A stretch of DNA of 64,000 nucleotides from the NCBI RefSeq assembly GCF_902635505.1, contig NC_045429.1, positions 425,285,669-425,349,668 on the forward strand, given 5' to 3'. Each line of letters starts with the position of its first letter. Within the stretch, counting starts at the first letter, position 1. Source of the DNA: Sarcophilus harrisii. Its lineage: Eukaryota > Chordata > Mammalia > Dasyuromorphia > Dasyuridae. The notes beneath the pieces were generated by a model that was not told the origin of the DNA, searched no databases, and saw only the letters and a program-made list of their open reading frames with translations. The position numbers and the translations under genes are program-made. Shown here piece after piece: positions 32,850-44,659 of the stretch.

Positions 32850-32992
32850 ATATAGGACTGCTTGCCATTTAGGGGAGGGGGTGGAGGGAGAGAAGGGAAA
32901 AATCGGAACAGAAGTGAGTGCAAGGGATAATGTAAAAAATTACCTTGGCATGGGTTCTGGCAATAAAAAGTTATTATAATAAAAAAATAAAT
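32850..32992 (+). mobile_element. Truncated L1 3' end with target duplication
   Basis: 'tataggactgcttgcc', 'aggggagggggtggagggag', 'caataaaaagttattata', as in the copy at 44.5 kb. Flanked by GTTACTCAT at 32841-32849 and 32993-33001. It landed at the tail of the MIR. Confidence 0.92.
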
Positions 32993-33001
32993 GTTACTCA
33001 T

Positions 33002-34045
33002 CTCTTATTCACATCAGATTTTAAAGTCTGGAGACTAGCTCAAGAGAACTGACATTTACTGTTCCATGGGTGGATTTTGATGGCATCTTGGGAGAGGAGG
33101 GGCTAATTACTCATTATATTTCTGAACTATAAGAGACTTGCCAGGTTTACCATTCTAAAGGCTTATAGGTCATAGAGAGAATGGACTTACTTCCCAGAAA
33201 ATGAAAGCAGTATCACTCCATTCCCTCCATTCTCCCCCTGCATTATATGATAAATTTGCTCACACCACTTCCTTTGTTCCTTTCTTCAGCTGCTCAACTT
33301 CAAAGATCCAAAGTATAGATTTGAGAGCTAGAGGCAACAAATAACACATCACTTCCTTACCAGTTAAAATGATGGGAATTCCAAGGCAAGACTGGGAAAC
33401 AGGAGAGCAAGTAATTCCAAAAAGCAAACTGTTGTAAAAGTCTAGAAAGGGGAAATATCACATGTGCCAGTGCTATTCTATGAACTCTGTTGTGTAGGAC
33501 AGTGCCTGGCACATAGTAGGCACTTAATAAATATTTACTGACTGATTATCAACCCATGCATAGAATCGGGTAGCTGCCAATAGTTGGCATAGGACATATT
33601 TTACAGGGCCTTGATATATAATAATTCCCATATATAAGGAATCAAGAGCATGTATCCCTGGTTTGAGAGATGTTTCTGTAACAAATATCTTTGTTTTACT
33701 TGCTTAGCAAATACCCTTTCTAAATGTCAATTCAAACTGATAATAGAGAGCACATAGGTTAGGGCTCCTAAATATATCAGAAACTCCAATAACTCCCAGG
33801 TTTCACCCTAGAATCCTGTTCAGCCAATGTATGTTCAGACTGGGGCTGTGAATCCAAAAGGGATGCTGGCCCAGATTTAATACTAGTTCAAGCTACTGGT
33901 CAAACACATTGAAGCTATTACAGTTTCAGAGGGTTCCCTGGTAATCTGGAGTTCAGGGAGGGATGGGGGCTGAAGTTGCTTTGTGACTATTTCTTACTAT
34001 GATCACTCATTGTTATTTGTGCAGTTGCTCAATGAATTGCTTGTT
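33002..34045. other. Mostly unrecognised, with one L2 tip
   Basis: A clear plus-strand L2 terminus lies at 33500-33546 ('cagtgcctggcacatagtag' then 'aataaatatt'). The rest has no exon or named repeat. Confidence 0.5.
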
Positions 34046-34049
34046 GTTG

Positions 34050-34195
34050 ATTCACTCAGGCTATGTGGGCAGCAATGTGGTCAAAATGGGCTTCAAGCCA
34101 AGCCACCTGGGTTCTAGTCCCAGCTCAGTTGTTAATCCACTGGGTAAGTCTTTCTCCTTCCTGAGTCTCAGTTTCCCTTTAGTACCAGAGTAGAA
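34050..34195 (+). mobile_element. MIR-type SINE fragment
   Basis: 'gggttctagtcccagctcag' and 'ctgagtctcagtttccc' are MIR-like B-box and core phrases. Confidence 0.6.
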
Positions 34196-34639
34196 AAAAA
34201 CCTATTCTAGTAATGCGCATGCAGTCCACTTGTTCTTTGTCTACACACCTGTCATTCAGAAGCAAGAGAACACAACAAATAAATAGTTTTTCTCCTAAAC
34301 AGGAGAATATTAAGGAAAGAATATAGAGACAAGAGAAGAAATTCTAATAGGTCCCATAAGGCCACCCTTTTTGCCCTTTAACAAAAGTCTTTGCCCTTCT
34401 CCAAGAAATTGTTCTCAGTGACTCATTCAAAAAGTACCAAGAACTCCCTCAGGAAAGTACAGCAGCATTCTGTCCTTCCAAAGTACCCAGAGAAAGGTCA
34501 GAAAATTAGGGCTTTGTATTTTACTGGAGAAACTAACCAGAGAGGCCATCACCTTTGAAGATCAAGCATAGAATAAGTAGTAAAGGGGGAACCCAGAAAA
34601 CCAGAGGAAATTTAAAGGAAAGTCTACTGTCAAATGTCT

Positions 34640-35340
34640 TTTCATGATAATTCAAAGTTATTTCCTTTCCCTTTCCACAAGCACTACCCAAAGTTGGGCT
34701 CTTCTCATTTTATACCTAGATTATTACAATAACAACCTTCCTATTCCTCCTGTCTCTAGTCCCCCTCCCATTTTATTCTATTCACGTCTCCCTAAAAATG
34801 TTATTTTCATCATACCGCTTTATTCTTCACAAACCTTTAATGATTTCCAATTATCTACAGCATAAAGTCTAAACCCCTCATTTTGGCACTCAGAAACCAT
34901 CTACAATCTAATCCCAAATTATATTCCCAACTATATAATAATGTCCCATAATCCTCCTATATGATAAATCCACTGTTCTGGCCACACTCATGTTTTCATT
35001 ATTCTCAAAATGCAATTCGGTTATCCTTTATATACAAGCACTTCATAAAAATTTGCTGCAGTTCTATGTCTGAATTACCTCTCTCCTCAAGTCTTATCTT
35101 CTGCTTGAAGTTTTCCCTGACCACTTACAATAAAAGTGACCTTTTCCTCCTTGGGATTCTTTTTTCAACATGTTTTGCTGAAGTCTAGTTATGACCAGCA
35201 GGAACCAGTTCAAATTAGATTAGTAGAAACCAGTGTTAATCCTTAGTTTCCCTCAATATCCAAGTCATGGCCCATCTCTTGAGAAACCTTTCCTCATTAC
35301 CTTTGTCATTAGTATTTTCCCTCCTAAAACACAAAAAACC
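34640..35340 (+). mobile_element. L2 LINE, long 3' part
   Basis: 'attattacaataacaacctt', 'agcataaagtctaaaccc', 'atctacaatctaatccc', 'ctggccacactcatg' and 'gcttgaagttttccctgacc' follow L2; 35240-35340 repeats a similar 3' region. The frames at 34644-35188 are this L2. Confidence 0.75.
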
Positions 35341-35344
35341 CTGG

Positions 35345-35995
35345 GATATTGCTAATGAAATATAGATGCTATCCTAGAATTTACAAGTTTAATGATATCT
35401 ATGAAATTGGCTTTAGAGGTTTCTGGAAAGACAGAGCTAGAAGAGATTAGAGAGATGGTCTATCTCACACCATTCAGGCAGAAATATGCTACTAACAAAA
35501 TCTAATTTTTAAGTACCAGCTCCTCTGTTTATCTCCCCAGTCTTATCATGTCACTGTCTTGTCTGGATGCAGTGGCTGGATGGTGACAGGAGATTTATAA
35601 TTAATGAGGTTGATTACTATGGGCCCTACTTTACTTCCTATTCAACAAGAAGAAGAAATAAAGGAATCTTCCTCTTCCCCTTCCCCCTTGTCCCCAGCCC
35701 CCAGCCAAAATGGCCAGTACTTCTTCAGACAATTACATACTTCCTAATCTGATTTCCTTGCCCTATTTGTATTTTCATGTATTGTCTGTGTTTGATTATA
35801 AACAAAGAAAATTGGGTGGCTGCTTAATACTTGTCTGGTATGATTAATGCTGTCATAGAAAGAGGTTTTGATTCTTTTAGAGAGAGAGGAGACACATCTC
35901 TTGGGCTAGGGCATAAAAAGAAAGAAACAGGTACTGATGTTTGAGAATTTCATCTCCATAGCAACACTTTCTAGGCAGGGAGCTTGGAAAGGGAG
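35345..35995. other. No feature recognised
   Basis: No exon or named repeat found; a weak L2-like tail around 35740-35800. Confidence 0.4.
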
Positions 35996-35999
35996 CTAA

Positions 36000-36240
36000 G
36001 GAACATTTACTAAGCTCCTATTCTATAACCAGCATTATGCTTAGTTCTTTATAAATATGATCTAATTTGATCCTTGCAACAACTCTAGTAAGTAGATTTT
36101 CTTATTCTATTTTATAGTTTAGGAAACTAAGACAAACAGACTTGCTCAGGATCACATAGCTGATCAGTATATGGTCTACATTTGAATTTAGATCTTTCTG
36201 ACTCAGACTCAGCACTTTGTGTACCCTATGGTGTCCCTAG
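36000..36240 (-). mobile_element. MIR (CORE-SINE), minus strand
   Basis: 'ctaagctcctattctataaccagc', 'gatctaatttgatccttgcaac', 'ttaggaaactaagacaaac', 'aggatcacatagctgatc', 'ctgactcagactcagcac' in reverse MIR order. Confidence 0.8.
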
Positions 36241-36397
36241 GTGAATAAAAACCCAGGATTACATTAGTAATTTTTTAAATTCATATTTCTTTAGATACTA
36301 ACATATATTGATTAGTCACATGTCCCCAACCTGGGTCATCTTCCTGTTTATCCTACTATATTCTTCAATAAGGATTTCAAGAGGACATACGCTAGAA

Positions 36398-36634
36398 CAG
36401 GTGGTTATTTTTTTTTTTTTAACTTTTTGCACTTGAGAACCCTTTTCAGCTGAGAAATTTTTATGTGACCCCCTGGTATACAGGTATGTAAATAGATATA
36501 CAAATCTATATCTAAATATAGAAATTTATTTAAATATAAACATTTATTGATAAGTCAATTTCACAACTCCTACTTTCAGTTACATGACCCAAAATGGGGT
36601 TAAAAACCAAAGTTTAAGAAGCATTGGTCTAAAA
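36398..36634. mobile_element. Non-autonomous hAT-like transposon
   Basis: The interior 'gtgaccccctggtatacagg', 'cattcagttacatgaccc' and 'aaaatggggt' resembles a marsupial/mammalian hAT repeat. The right end 'gtttaagaagcattg' fits a Charlie-type terminal repeat; the left end 'caggtggtta' is eroded. No coding capacity. Confidence 0.65.
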
Positions 36635-36699
36635 GAGCTAAATCCTTGAACTTTGGAACTCCAAGCCTGGAACTATGTTGTGATGACTGAAGAGAACAT

Positions 36700-36782
36700 A
36701 CTATAGCTATATACATATATGATATGCATACTTACATATATATGTACATATATATATACACACATACATATGTATGTATGCA
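36700..36782. repeat. Imperfect TA/CA-rich repeat
   Basis: Alternating purine-pyrimidine sequence built of 'tatata', 'tacata' and 'cacata' units. Confidence 0.85.
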
Positions 36783-36784
36783 AT

Positions 36785-37620
36785 AGCACGTGGGATGACT
36801 GGGGATATCCCTGGACATGAGTCACACCTAGGTTATGTTTAAGAGATTGGCTAGAATGCAGCAACTAGCCAAAGAGATGAGCAAAATTAGCCTCCCCTCT
36901 TTGGGGGCCATTCTTCCTCAAAATGAAAAAGGTCTCCAAGCAGCAGATGCTTGTGGGAAGGCCATGGAAAAATATGGTTGTTATTGGAACAGCAAATAAG
37001 AAAAATGCCTAGTGATACCAATCTAAGCCAGTATCTCCTAGCAGGAATGCTGAAGATACCTGCCTTGCCTTGCTGCCTTCTCCCCTCTCCTTTGCCTATA
37101 TATACAACTGTAAAGAAATCTTGCGAGAAATACCAAAAGATCACGAGACATATTTTGCCATATTTGCCAGTCCCAAAGCATTTGTTCTGGAGATCTTAAC
37201 TAAAGGACTAATTCTTAAGATAGGTCTTTGGCTAGACTGGTAGTAGTATTCCACTCCTAAAAAGCAATCTGGGCATACAGGAATCGTCCAGACAGAACTC
37301 TGACAGGCTTGGAATCAAACAAATCAAAGCCAGAAGTCAGTCCTCAAAGCCGGGAGGAAAGCAGAGACCTGGAATGTTGGCGAGATAGGTCAGATTCATG
37401 TCTAAGCAATGTTATGATTCACCCCAAGGCCAGAGGATGCATGTCATCAACCCTGCCAACACATAGGCAGAGGCAGAAGGGGAAGAGCCCAGGAAGGGAT
37501 GGGTAAGTTACACTGTCAGCTGAATAAACAGGTCAGCATTGGGAAAGAGCCAAAATCCACAGAGTATTGGAAGAGGTAGGCAGTGCCCAGTGGGCACTGC
37601 CTGACAAATCAGCCACTTGT
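36785..37620. other. No feature recognised
   Basis: The most GC-balanced unassigned stretch in this half. A donor-like 'gatgg|gtaagt' occurs at 37499-37509 on the plus strand after a 65-residue open frame (37309-37506), but I see no acceptor or domain to support an exon. Confidence 0.4.
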
Positions 37621-37624
37621 GGGA

Positions 37625-37740
37625 CAAGAGACATAGGGTTGAATTGCATCTCTTTGAGCCTCATTTTCATCTGTAAAGTGAAGGGTCTGTACTAGTGGAT
37701 CTCTAAGCTTCATTTCTAAATTTCATGGTTCTAGAATCAA
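37625..37740 (+). mobile_element. MIR-type SINE fragment
   Basis: 'cctcattttcatctgtaaagtg', then 'gatctctaagcttcatttc', the 3' part of a marsupial MIR-like SINE. Confidence 0.55.
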
Positions 37741-37741
37741 A

Positions 37742-37776
<35 letters not shown>
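37742..37776. repeat. (AC)n microsatellite
   Basis: About 16 AC units. Confidence 0.95.
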
Positions 37777-37778
<2 letters not shown>

Positions 37779-37779
37779 C

Positions 37780-38460
37780 CATTATCATTAATCCTACAAT
37801 GAACTAAATACTTACTTGCCACTGGCTGACACCCATACAGTTCCCCTTGGAATTGCCCTCTTGCTGCTGCTTTCCATCTTAATGGACTGATGCACATCCT
37901 AGCAGCACACATGTCACATGCTCTAGGAGAATACTTGGAGATGCCGAAAAAGAATGAGATAGCAACTTTTTTCCCTTTTCTTTTAAGTTTGGGAACAAAT
38001 CCAGAGTTAGATAACATTTTCCTTAAGTAGGTGACCTCCATTGTGCAATTAGGGTCCCTGAGGCCAGAAAACATCGATTAAAGATGCTCTGGGACAGAAG
38101 AGGGGGTTCAGTAAAGTACCCTAGGGGACAGTCTGAAGGCGAATATGCAAAAATTTAAAAATCTTTTGAAAATAAATAGATACAGATGGGAGGGGTGAGA
38201 AGAGAAGAGAAAATGAAAACTCTAATAATGAGAACAGATAGAAAGAGGTTACAGCCTCAATCAGTTACACTCACCCTGCCACAATTCCTAAAGTGGCTCA
38301 AAACGTCCCTTGGGTGTCCCCCAAGCAGTGCTATTTTGCTTCTTCTCTGGGCCTTTTCACATTCACATAGACCAGAACAGCTCAGCATCCATTTGTTAGC
38401 AATGGACATTAATTCAACACCAACTTTGTCCCCTAGCCCATGAGCAACAGAGATCCAGAA
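37780..38460. other. No feature recognised
   Basis: No exon or named repeat found. Confidence 0.5.
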
Positions 38461-38464
38461 AAGT

Positions 38465-38605
38465 GGATCATAAAATCAAAGCTTCAGAAGCAGGAAGGGA
38501 CTAGAGAGATCATCTGGCCCAAATCCCTCATTTTATAAGGAACTGAGAGCAAGAGAAGTTGTAGTTAAAGGTAGAATTTGAACCCAGGACCCCTAACTCC
38601 AAATT
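38465..38605 (-). mobile_element. MIR3-like SINE fragment
   Basis: Starts 'cataaaatcaaagcttcagaag', then 'gggactagagagatcatctgg', 'ccctcattttataagg', 'aatttgaacccaggac'. The same order is seen at 39.47 and 43.78 kb. Orientation is inferred from the reversed B-box-like phrase. Confidence 0.6.
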
Positions 38606-38609
38606 CACA

Positions 38610-39185
38610 AAACCACAAACTAAGACAGGCATTAAAACCTCAAAGTCTATGATTGCTCTATTGAAAACATGCCCTCCACCTCACCCAGGACATTGGAGGA
38701 AAGATGACAGAAGCCAGACAAAGACAATGCTGCCTTTGACTCTGAACCCTCAATTCCTGAAAGGAGCTGAAAGGACTAATTCTTACCATACATACAGTAC
38801 ATTCTGTCATGCCCTTCTTACTTCCTACAAAGTTTCTCTTTTGATCTTGGGCTCCTCCTCCCCTCCTCCTTCCTCTGCATGAATAGCATTTCCAGGATCT
38901 TTTTTTTATTTTATTTTATTTTTTTGCAGTAAACAGCTCTGGAACAAGAAAGCTAGGGAGCAAAGAACCCACTCTTTTAACCCTAACCATCCCAGGCACA
39001 AGATGGAGTCATTAGCCAAGCAGCTAAAACCCTTCTCTCTGAAAATCACTAGGCACTGGACATTTATATACACCATGCTTAAAGACCAAGACACATCAAT
39101 GCATTTCTCCATACCAGTGGTTTTGGTTTGGAGTTTATTTTTCCCTAAAGAAGAATAATCACAACTAAAAAATGCAATATGGCAA
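38610..39185. other. No feature recognised
   Basis: Contains a T-rich tract ending in 'gcag' (about 38900-38930) that looks like a splice acceptor, but no coding exon follows. Confidence 0.4.
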
Positions 39186-39194
39186 AGGAGATCA

Positions 39195-39330
39195 TGATAT
39201 GACACTCAGGATCTGGAAGTGTGGGTTCTAGACTCAGCCAGCTGAATTACTGACTCACTCAGGAACTTCAAACAAATCACAGCTTTTCTTCACATCAGTT
39301 TTCCTCATCTAGAGAATAAGACTATATTAT
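39195..39330 (+). mobile_element. MIR-type SINE
   Basis: 'ggttctagactcagccagctg', 'cttcaaacaaatcacagc', 'gttttcctcatctagagaata' in MIR order. Confidence 0.55.
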
Positions 39331-39464
39331 GTTGTATTATATAATACATATTATGTTGTTGTCTTGTATGATATGCCTTTATCATATTAACCAATAATGC
39401 TGTGACTTTGTCTTTATTGAAAAGCACAACAATCATTGGGAACCAAGTTTTCCTTTATTATCAT

Positions 39465-39645
39465 AGTAGAATGATAGGAGACATTAGAAATCTAATCCAA
39501 CTCTCTTTTTTTTTTTTTTTTTTTTTTTTAACAAGTGAAGGAATTGAAGCCCAGAGAAGTTGTAAATTTGCTGAAAGATATTTAGACAATGTTATAAACC
39601 CAGTATTTGAACCTAGGTACTCTTGAGTCTCTAAATCCAGTAATT
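39465..39645 (-). mobile_element. MIR3-like SINE with a 25-T run
   Basis: 'gagacattagaaatctaatcc', then T25 (39506-39530), then 'ggaattgaagcccagagaag' and 'tatttgaacctaggtactc'. The T run interrupts the element. Confidence 0.6.
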
Positions 39646-39929
39646 CTAATTAGTAATGCCATTGTTAGACTATAAAATCTAATTTGTACTTCCATAGCTT
39701 AAGCTTTAAAGAGTGTTGACTTTTATGGAAGAAACAAAAACCACTAAAGTAGGGAAAATAAAACCCAAGAAAAATGGCTACAAGGACACATATTGTTTAC
39801 CCTGGAGAAGAGAGCTAAAAAGGATCTGAAAATCTTTCACAATGTAACTTGTCACAAAAGAAAGATGAATTGTTCTGTTTATTTCATTAGACTATACTAA
39901 GGAATTAACATAACTAGATATATAAGAGG

Positions 39930-40140
39930 CAGGCAGTTAGATGGGGCAGTGGATAGAGTACTGGGTAGCATTTAGGAAGATTCATCTTTATGAATTCAAA
40001 TATAACCTCAGACACATACTAGATACGTGACCTTGGACAAGTCACTTAACCCTGTTTGCCTTAGTAGCCTCATCTATAAAATGAACTGGAGAAGAAAATG
40101 GCAAACCATATCTTTGCCAAGAAAACCAACTCAACAAGAG
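39930..40140 (+). mobile_element. tRNA-headed SINE with RTE-like tail (MAR1 type)
   Basis: Head 'aggcagttagatggggcagtg', 'gtgaccttggacaagtcac', 'ctggagaagaaaatggcaaac', 'tatctttgccaagaaaacc', as in the copies at 4.4, 27.8 and 53.6 kb. Confidence 0.85.
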
Positions 40141-40281
40141 CAATATAAGAGGTAGTTCAATCTGAAAACAAAGTATAACAGAGGATAGCCTCTGAAATCC
40201 ACTTTTATTATGAATATATATATTTTAAACCTGGAGAGTAGTCTGAGATCCTTATAAAGATATATAATAATAATGATAACA

Positions 40282-40753
40282 CAGAAGAATGATTTCAGAA
40301 AGACCTGGAGAGATTTACAAGAACTGATGCTAAGAAGAGTGAGTAAAACCAAAAGAACATTGTATACAGCAACAGCAAGATTATGTGATCATCAATTCTG
40401 ATGGATGTGGCTCTTTTCAGCAATGAAGTGATTTAGACCAATTCCAACACCTTTGTGGTGGAGAGAGCCATCTGTATGCAGAGAGTGGACTGTGGGAACT
40501 GAATGTTGATCACAGCATAGTATTTTCATCTTTTTTTTTTTATCGTTTTCTTGATTTTTGTTTTCTTTCTCTCTTTTTTTTCTGTTCTGATTTTTCTTGT
40601 GCAGCATAATTGTGGAAATGTGTATAGAAGAATTGTACATGTTTAACATATATTAGATAACTTGCTTTCTAAGGGAAGGAGGGGAAGGAGAAAAAAATTT
40701 GAAGCACAAGGTTTTACAAGAGTGAATGTTGAAAACTATACATATATTTTAAA
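40282..40753 (+). mobile_element. L1 3' end, 5'-truncated
   Basis: 'agacctggagagatttacaag', 'tggatgtggctcttttcagcaatgaa' and 'ttcttgtgcagcataattgt' follow the L1 3' region, ending 'gaatgttgaaaactatac'. Flanked by AATGATAACA at 40272-40281 and 40754-40763. A different L1 subfamily from the 44.2-kb copy. Confidence 0.85.
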
Positions 40754-40764
40754 AATGATAACAA

Positions 40765-42550
40765 TAATAATAGTAATAAAATGTGCGCATCTCTCTGGGA
40801 AAGTGAGATGATTCATTTCTTGGATCAATACATGGATCCACATATTGAGGTAAATAATTAAGGCCCCAAAGACAACAATTAGATTGTTTCCAGGACATGA
40901 AAGACTTGAAAAGTTCACCTAGAATTATAGGTGAGTCTATACTCACCTACTAAATCAATTAACTCCTTTTTAGGTTTCTTATAACCATTTCTATATGTAT
41001 ATCCATCTCTAAAGTTTCCAATTGCTGCTCTGATTCTAGGATGTATCAGATATGCTGGATGAGACAAGTTTTTTCCAAGGCATGAAAAGAAGCTGTATGT
41101 CAAGGGTCCATTCTACAAGTACAGTCACAGCCAATTACAGTCCCAAGCAGCAAGAAGGAGGGAACAAAGATATTGACACTTCTCCTTCCCTGCAACCTAC
41201 TCCCCACCAATTAAAATTCTGAGAAGCTCAAAGGAGACTGAAAAGTGAGAAGCAAAGATAGTATCTGAAAAGTCTAGGAGGATAAATGTGGGAAAGTCCA
41301 GTCATGTATCTCCACCCATGGATATGTTGTATATGATCACACAGACACAGGAAATGGGAAACTGTACAAGTACTTTGAACTGCTGAATGTCACTGAATAA
41401 AAAACCACAACAGTATGTTATATGATTTCTGTGTATCAGAGTATCTCATTCCAATGCTGACCTAGAAGATGGGAGAAGTGGCACCTTAGCAGTACTTGCC
41501 TATTATCCAGGTTCTTTGAATTAGATCTCTTCATTACCTGAGCAAATAAATCAAAACTCCTTCACATCTCATCCTAGGAAACCCTTGTCCATATTTTTTC
41601 TGTAAGCTTTACCCAAAGTTCCCATTCAACTGGCTAGACATTTTTCTCTGGCTATTTTAATATTCCACAGGTGGTGCCATAGCATTAAGTTTATCTGTCA
41701 TTATCTCCCACTCTTGATAAATGATCAGCCAGGAAATTTAGAAACATTGGAATCTTCTACTCCCTGACAACTCATGAAACAGACAGTACTCAGAGAACCT
41801 ATTAATTCTTTAAGGTCATTGGGTAACAGGGCTATAAGTATAAATGTGCTTATTTCCCCTTTTTAATCCCATTTCCTATAAATATTAAAATAAAATGAGT
41901 AAATCAATCAAGTTACCTTAATCCTGTAAATATCTTGGTGCCTTTACTAGTCTTTAATTGAATCAAATTCCAAACACATTCCAAACACATGATAAAAGGC
42001 CTTAACCAAATTATGTCTTTAAAAATCCAATGGATGAATTGGAGTAAATGAAAAACATTTGAATTGGCCAAAGGAACTTAGTCATGTGCCCATGAGTCCT
42101 CTATAAAATAGCAAACAAATTCAAAATTGAAAGAGATTTCAGGTAATAGTGAATAAGGAAAAGGTATCCCAGTTAACTTTTCTGAGGAGTTGTTTGAGGA
42201 AAAAAGAGAACTCTCCAATCTCGGTTTTGGTCTCTTCCCCACTACCACCATCATTGACCAGAGGAACTTGTGAACTGCATCCTTGGACTAGCTGATGGCA
42301 TTGGGAGCCAAGGACAGATTAGACACAATTTATAATTCTACAAAGATCTCAGCAGAAAACTGTATCACACTTAAGAGTAACATCTTGAGGAGTCCAGGAA
42401 AAAAGGAGTTGTGAATTATCCCTTTTACTACATATGCTCCCTAAACTTAAGTCCATTTTCCTTTGAGCTCCACACATATTTGGAGGAGTGTTTTGTATTA
42501 ACTATTCTTATACTACTTCCTTAAATAGCCCTTCTTAAAAGTTAACTAAG
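40765..42550. other. Long unrecognised stretch
   Basis: About 1.8 kb with no named repeat and no convincing exon on either strand. Short frames on the minus strand at 40736-41103 carry no family features. Confidence 0.5.
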
Positions 42551-42551
42551 T

Positions 42552-42745
42552 AGAGCAGCTAATTAGTGTAGTGGATAGAGTATCAGCTGAAGTTAGGAGT
42601 ATAGAAGTTAGAAGTTAGGAGTGAAGTTAGGAGTAAGTATCCTGAAGTTAGGAGGACCTGAGTTCAAATCTGAACTCAGATACTTAATACTTCCTAGCTG
42701 TGTGACCCTGGGCAAGTCACTTAACCCCAATTGCCTCCAAAAAAG
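42552..42745 (+). mobile_element. WSINE1-type SINE with an internal repeat expansion
   Basis: Head 'agagcagctaattagtgtag' and the usual 3' body and A tail. Where other copies have one 'gaagttaggag', this one has about five tandem or near-tandem units (42589-42655). Flanked by AGTTAACTAAGT (42540-42551) and AGTTACTTAAGT (42746-42757), 10 of 12 the same. Confidence 0.9.
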
Positions 42746-42759
42746 AGTTACTTAAGTCT

Positions 42760-43585
42760 GTCTGGGTAACTAGATGATTCAAATTGATAAATGATAATCA
42801 TGATGGGAAACACACTAGTGGGGGCTCATGAGCTATATAGCAATCAAAAGACAACCTCCAACTTCTTGCCTCCTCAATGCAAGGAATCGGAATGGTTGTC
42901 TTAGAGCATTAAGGAGGCAATGTACTTTTTGTTTTTCCTGCACCCTATATATAGTAATTATTGCATGCAGATTTGCAATACATATTTTTATGATAATGAT
43001 GGTAATAGTTGTCTTCATTCTTCTTTCAATTAAATACAGTTTACTCAGAAGTCTAGGCCATCATGTTTCTTGTACTTCCTTTTATGTCTCAGCAAGCAAT
43101 TTTTCTTATTTGCTAAGATGAATGCTGCTGATGCCTTTCTTCTACCTGTGATGCATAATTTGTAGCACACTGTCAGAAAACATGAATCATATTTTGAAAG
43201 ATCTTCTTCATAATTAAATACAAAAATCCCCAGATATCTTACTGCCCATATGTGTCTATCTTTTTCATGTCTCACAATCAGAAATTATGCTAAGAGGAGA
43301 GGAAAGCAGGTATTTATCAGTCTCAGCTTTTTTCCCAATCATGATGACCTATGACTTGCAAAAGAATAGAGGGATCTAATGGGGAAAATTATAAAAGAAA
43401 TATTATTATCACCGAGTTTCTCGATATAATAATTCAATCTTTAGGCCAGTATCAGGTGTCTTCTCTTATAATCAATTGAAAATAGAAGAGAGGAATGAAA
43501 GGACAGAAACAAGAATTTAGGAAATAAAAGGGGGAATTCATAGACCTCAAATGAAGAAACCAAAATGCTAAAGACCAAGTAGAGA
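42760..43585. other. No feature recognised
   Basis: Includes an imperfect inverted repeat ('tcttgcctcctcaatgcaag' near 42860-42880 against 'ttagagcattaaggaggca' near 42900-42920). No exon evidence. Confidence 0.4.
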
Positions 43586-43589
43586 ATAC

Positions 43590-43690
43590 TACATTCATTC
43601 ATTTATCTGTTTATTCATTCATTTAGCAAACATTTATTGAGTAATTGTTATGTACTAGGGACTACAAGAGGTGAACATTAGACAATGATG
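43590..43690 (-). mobile_element. L2 LINE 3' tip
   Basis: 'cattcattcatttagcaaac' then 'atttattgagtaattgttatg', the reversed L2 terminus. Confidence 0.65.
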
Positions 43691-43779
43691 ATTATGAAAT
43701 ATCATAACTTGGGAAGAATGAAAATTCCAGGTGACACAAAAAACTAGAAAAATTGAAGACTTTTGATCCTAGATGTAGA

Positions 43780-43945
43780 ACTGAATGCAAATTTAGAAAT
43801 CATTTAATCCAGTTCCCCCATTTTAAAAATGAGGAAACTGAGAACCTTGAAAGGAGACATGATTTATTCAAGATTAAATATGAAAGAAATGCCTGAGCCA
43901 AGATTTGAACTCAGGTTGTCTGATACTTAAGCTAAAGGTGTGTGA
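43780..43945 (-). mobile_element. MIR3-like SINE
   Basis: 'atttagaaatcatttaatcc', 'aatgaggaaactgagaacc' and 'aagatttgaactcaggttgtc' as in the copies at 38.5 and 39.5 kb. Confidence 0.6.
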
Positions 43946-44003
43946 GGAGATTATAGCATATTACCAACAATGACTTGTCACCTAAGGTAGCATTAAAAAG
44001 CTA

Positions 44004-44006
<3 letters not shown>

Positions 44007-44037
<31 letters not shown>
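44007..44037. repeat. (GT)n microsatellite
   Basis: About 15 GT units. Confidence 0.95.
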
Positions 44038-44038
<1 letters not shown>

Positions 44039-44185
44039 TTTTTAAAGTTTTCTGTTCCTTTTTTAATGTTAAAATCTGGTAAGATGGATCATTTATATTT
44101 CTCTCACCTTCAAAAGGAATATACCCCCAATAAAGTTTTATTCTCATGCCTAGTGTGAGCCATTGTCTTGAAAATGACCTTAGAT

Positions 44186-44636
44186 ACTGTATGAAGATGT
44201 AATCTGATGGAAATAGATTTCTTTGACAAAGAGACCTAATTCAGTTTCAATTGATCAATGATGGATAGAAGCAGATACACCCAAAGAAAAAACACTGGGA
44301 AATGAATGTAAACTGTTTACATTTTTGTTTTTCTTCCCGGGTTATTTCTACCTTCTGAATCCAATTCTCCCTGTGCAACAAGAAAACTGGATCTGCACAC
44401 ATACATTGTATCTAGGATATACTAGGACATATTCAACATATATAGGACTGCTTGCCATCTAGGGGAGGGGGTGGAAGGTGGGAGGGAAAAATCAGAACAG
44501 AAGTGAGTGCAAGGGATAAGGTTGTAAAAAAATTACCCTGGCATGGATTCTGTCAATAAAAAGTTATTATAATAAAAAATAAATAAATAAAAATAAAAAT
44601 AAATAAATAAATAAATTTTAAAAAAAGAAAAAAAAA
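44186..44636 (+). mobile_element. Young L1 3' end with perfect 16-bp target duplication
   Basis: Starts 'actgtatgaagatgtaatctg' (the end of ORF2/3' region), continues through 'gaaagatac...aaaacactggg', 'gactgcttgccatctagg' and 'gtcaataaaaagttatt', ending in an A-rich tail of AAAT units. Flanked by GAAAATGACCTTAGAT at 44170-44185 and 44637-44652. 5'-truncated, so unable to move on its own. Confidence 0.97.
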
Positions 44637-44659
44637 GAAAATGACCTTAGATTCCTCAA

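Noticed and set aside
36951-37506. Open frames followed by a donor-like GTAAGT at 37.5 kb
   Set aside because: No acceptor in phase, no domain and no matching exon elsewhere; a single donor match is weak evidence.
38895-38930. Polypyrimidine tract ending in 'gcag' resembling a splice acceptor
   Set aside because: No coding or donor-bounded sequence follows. Such tracts are common in AT-rich introns.
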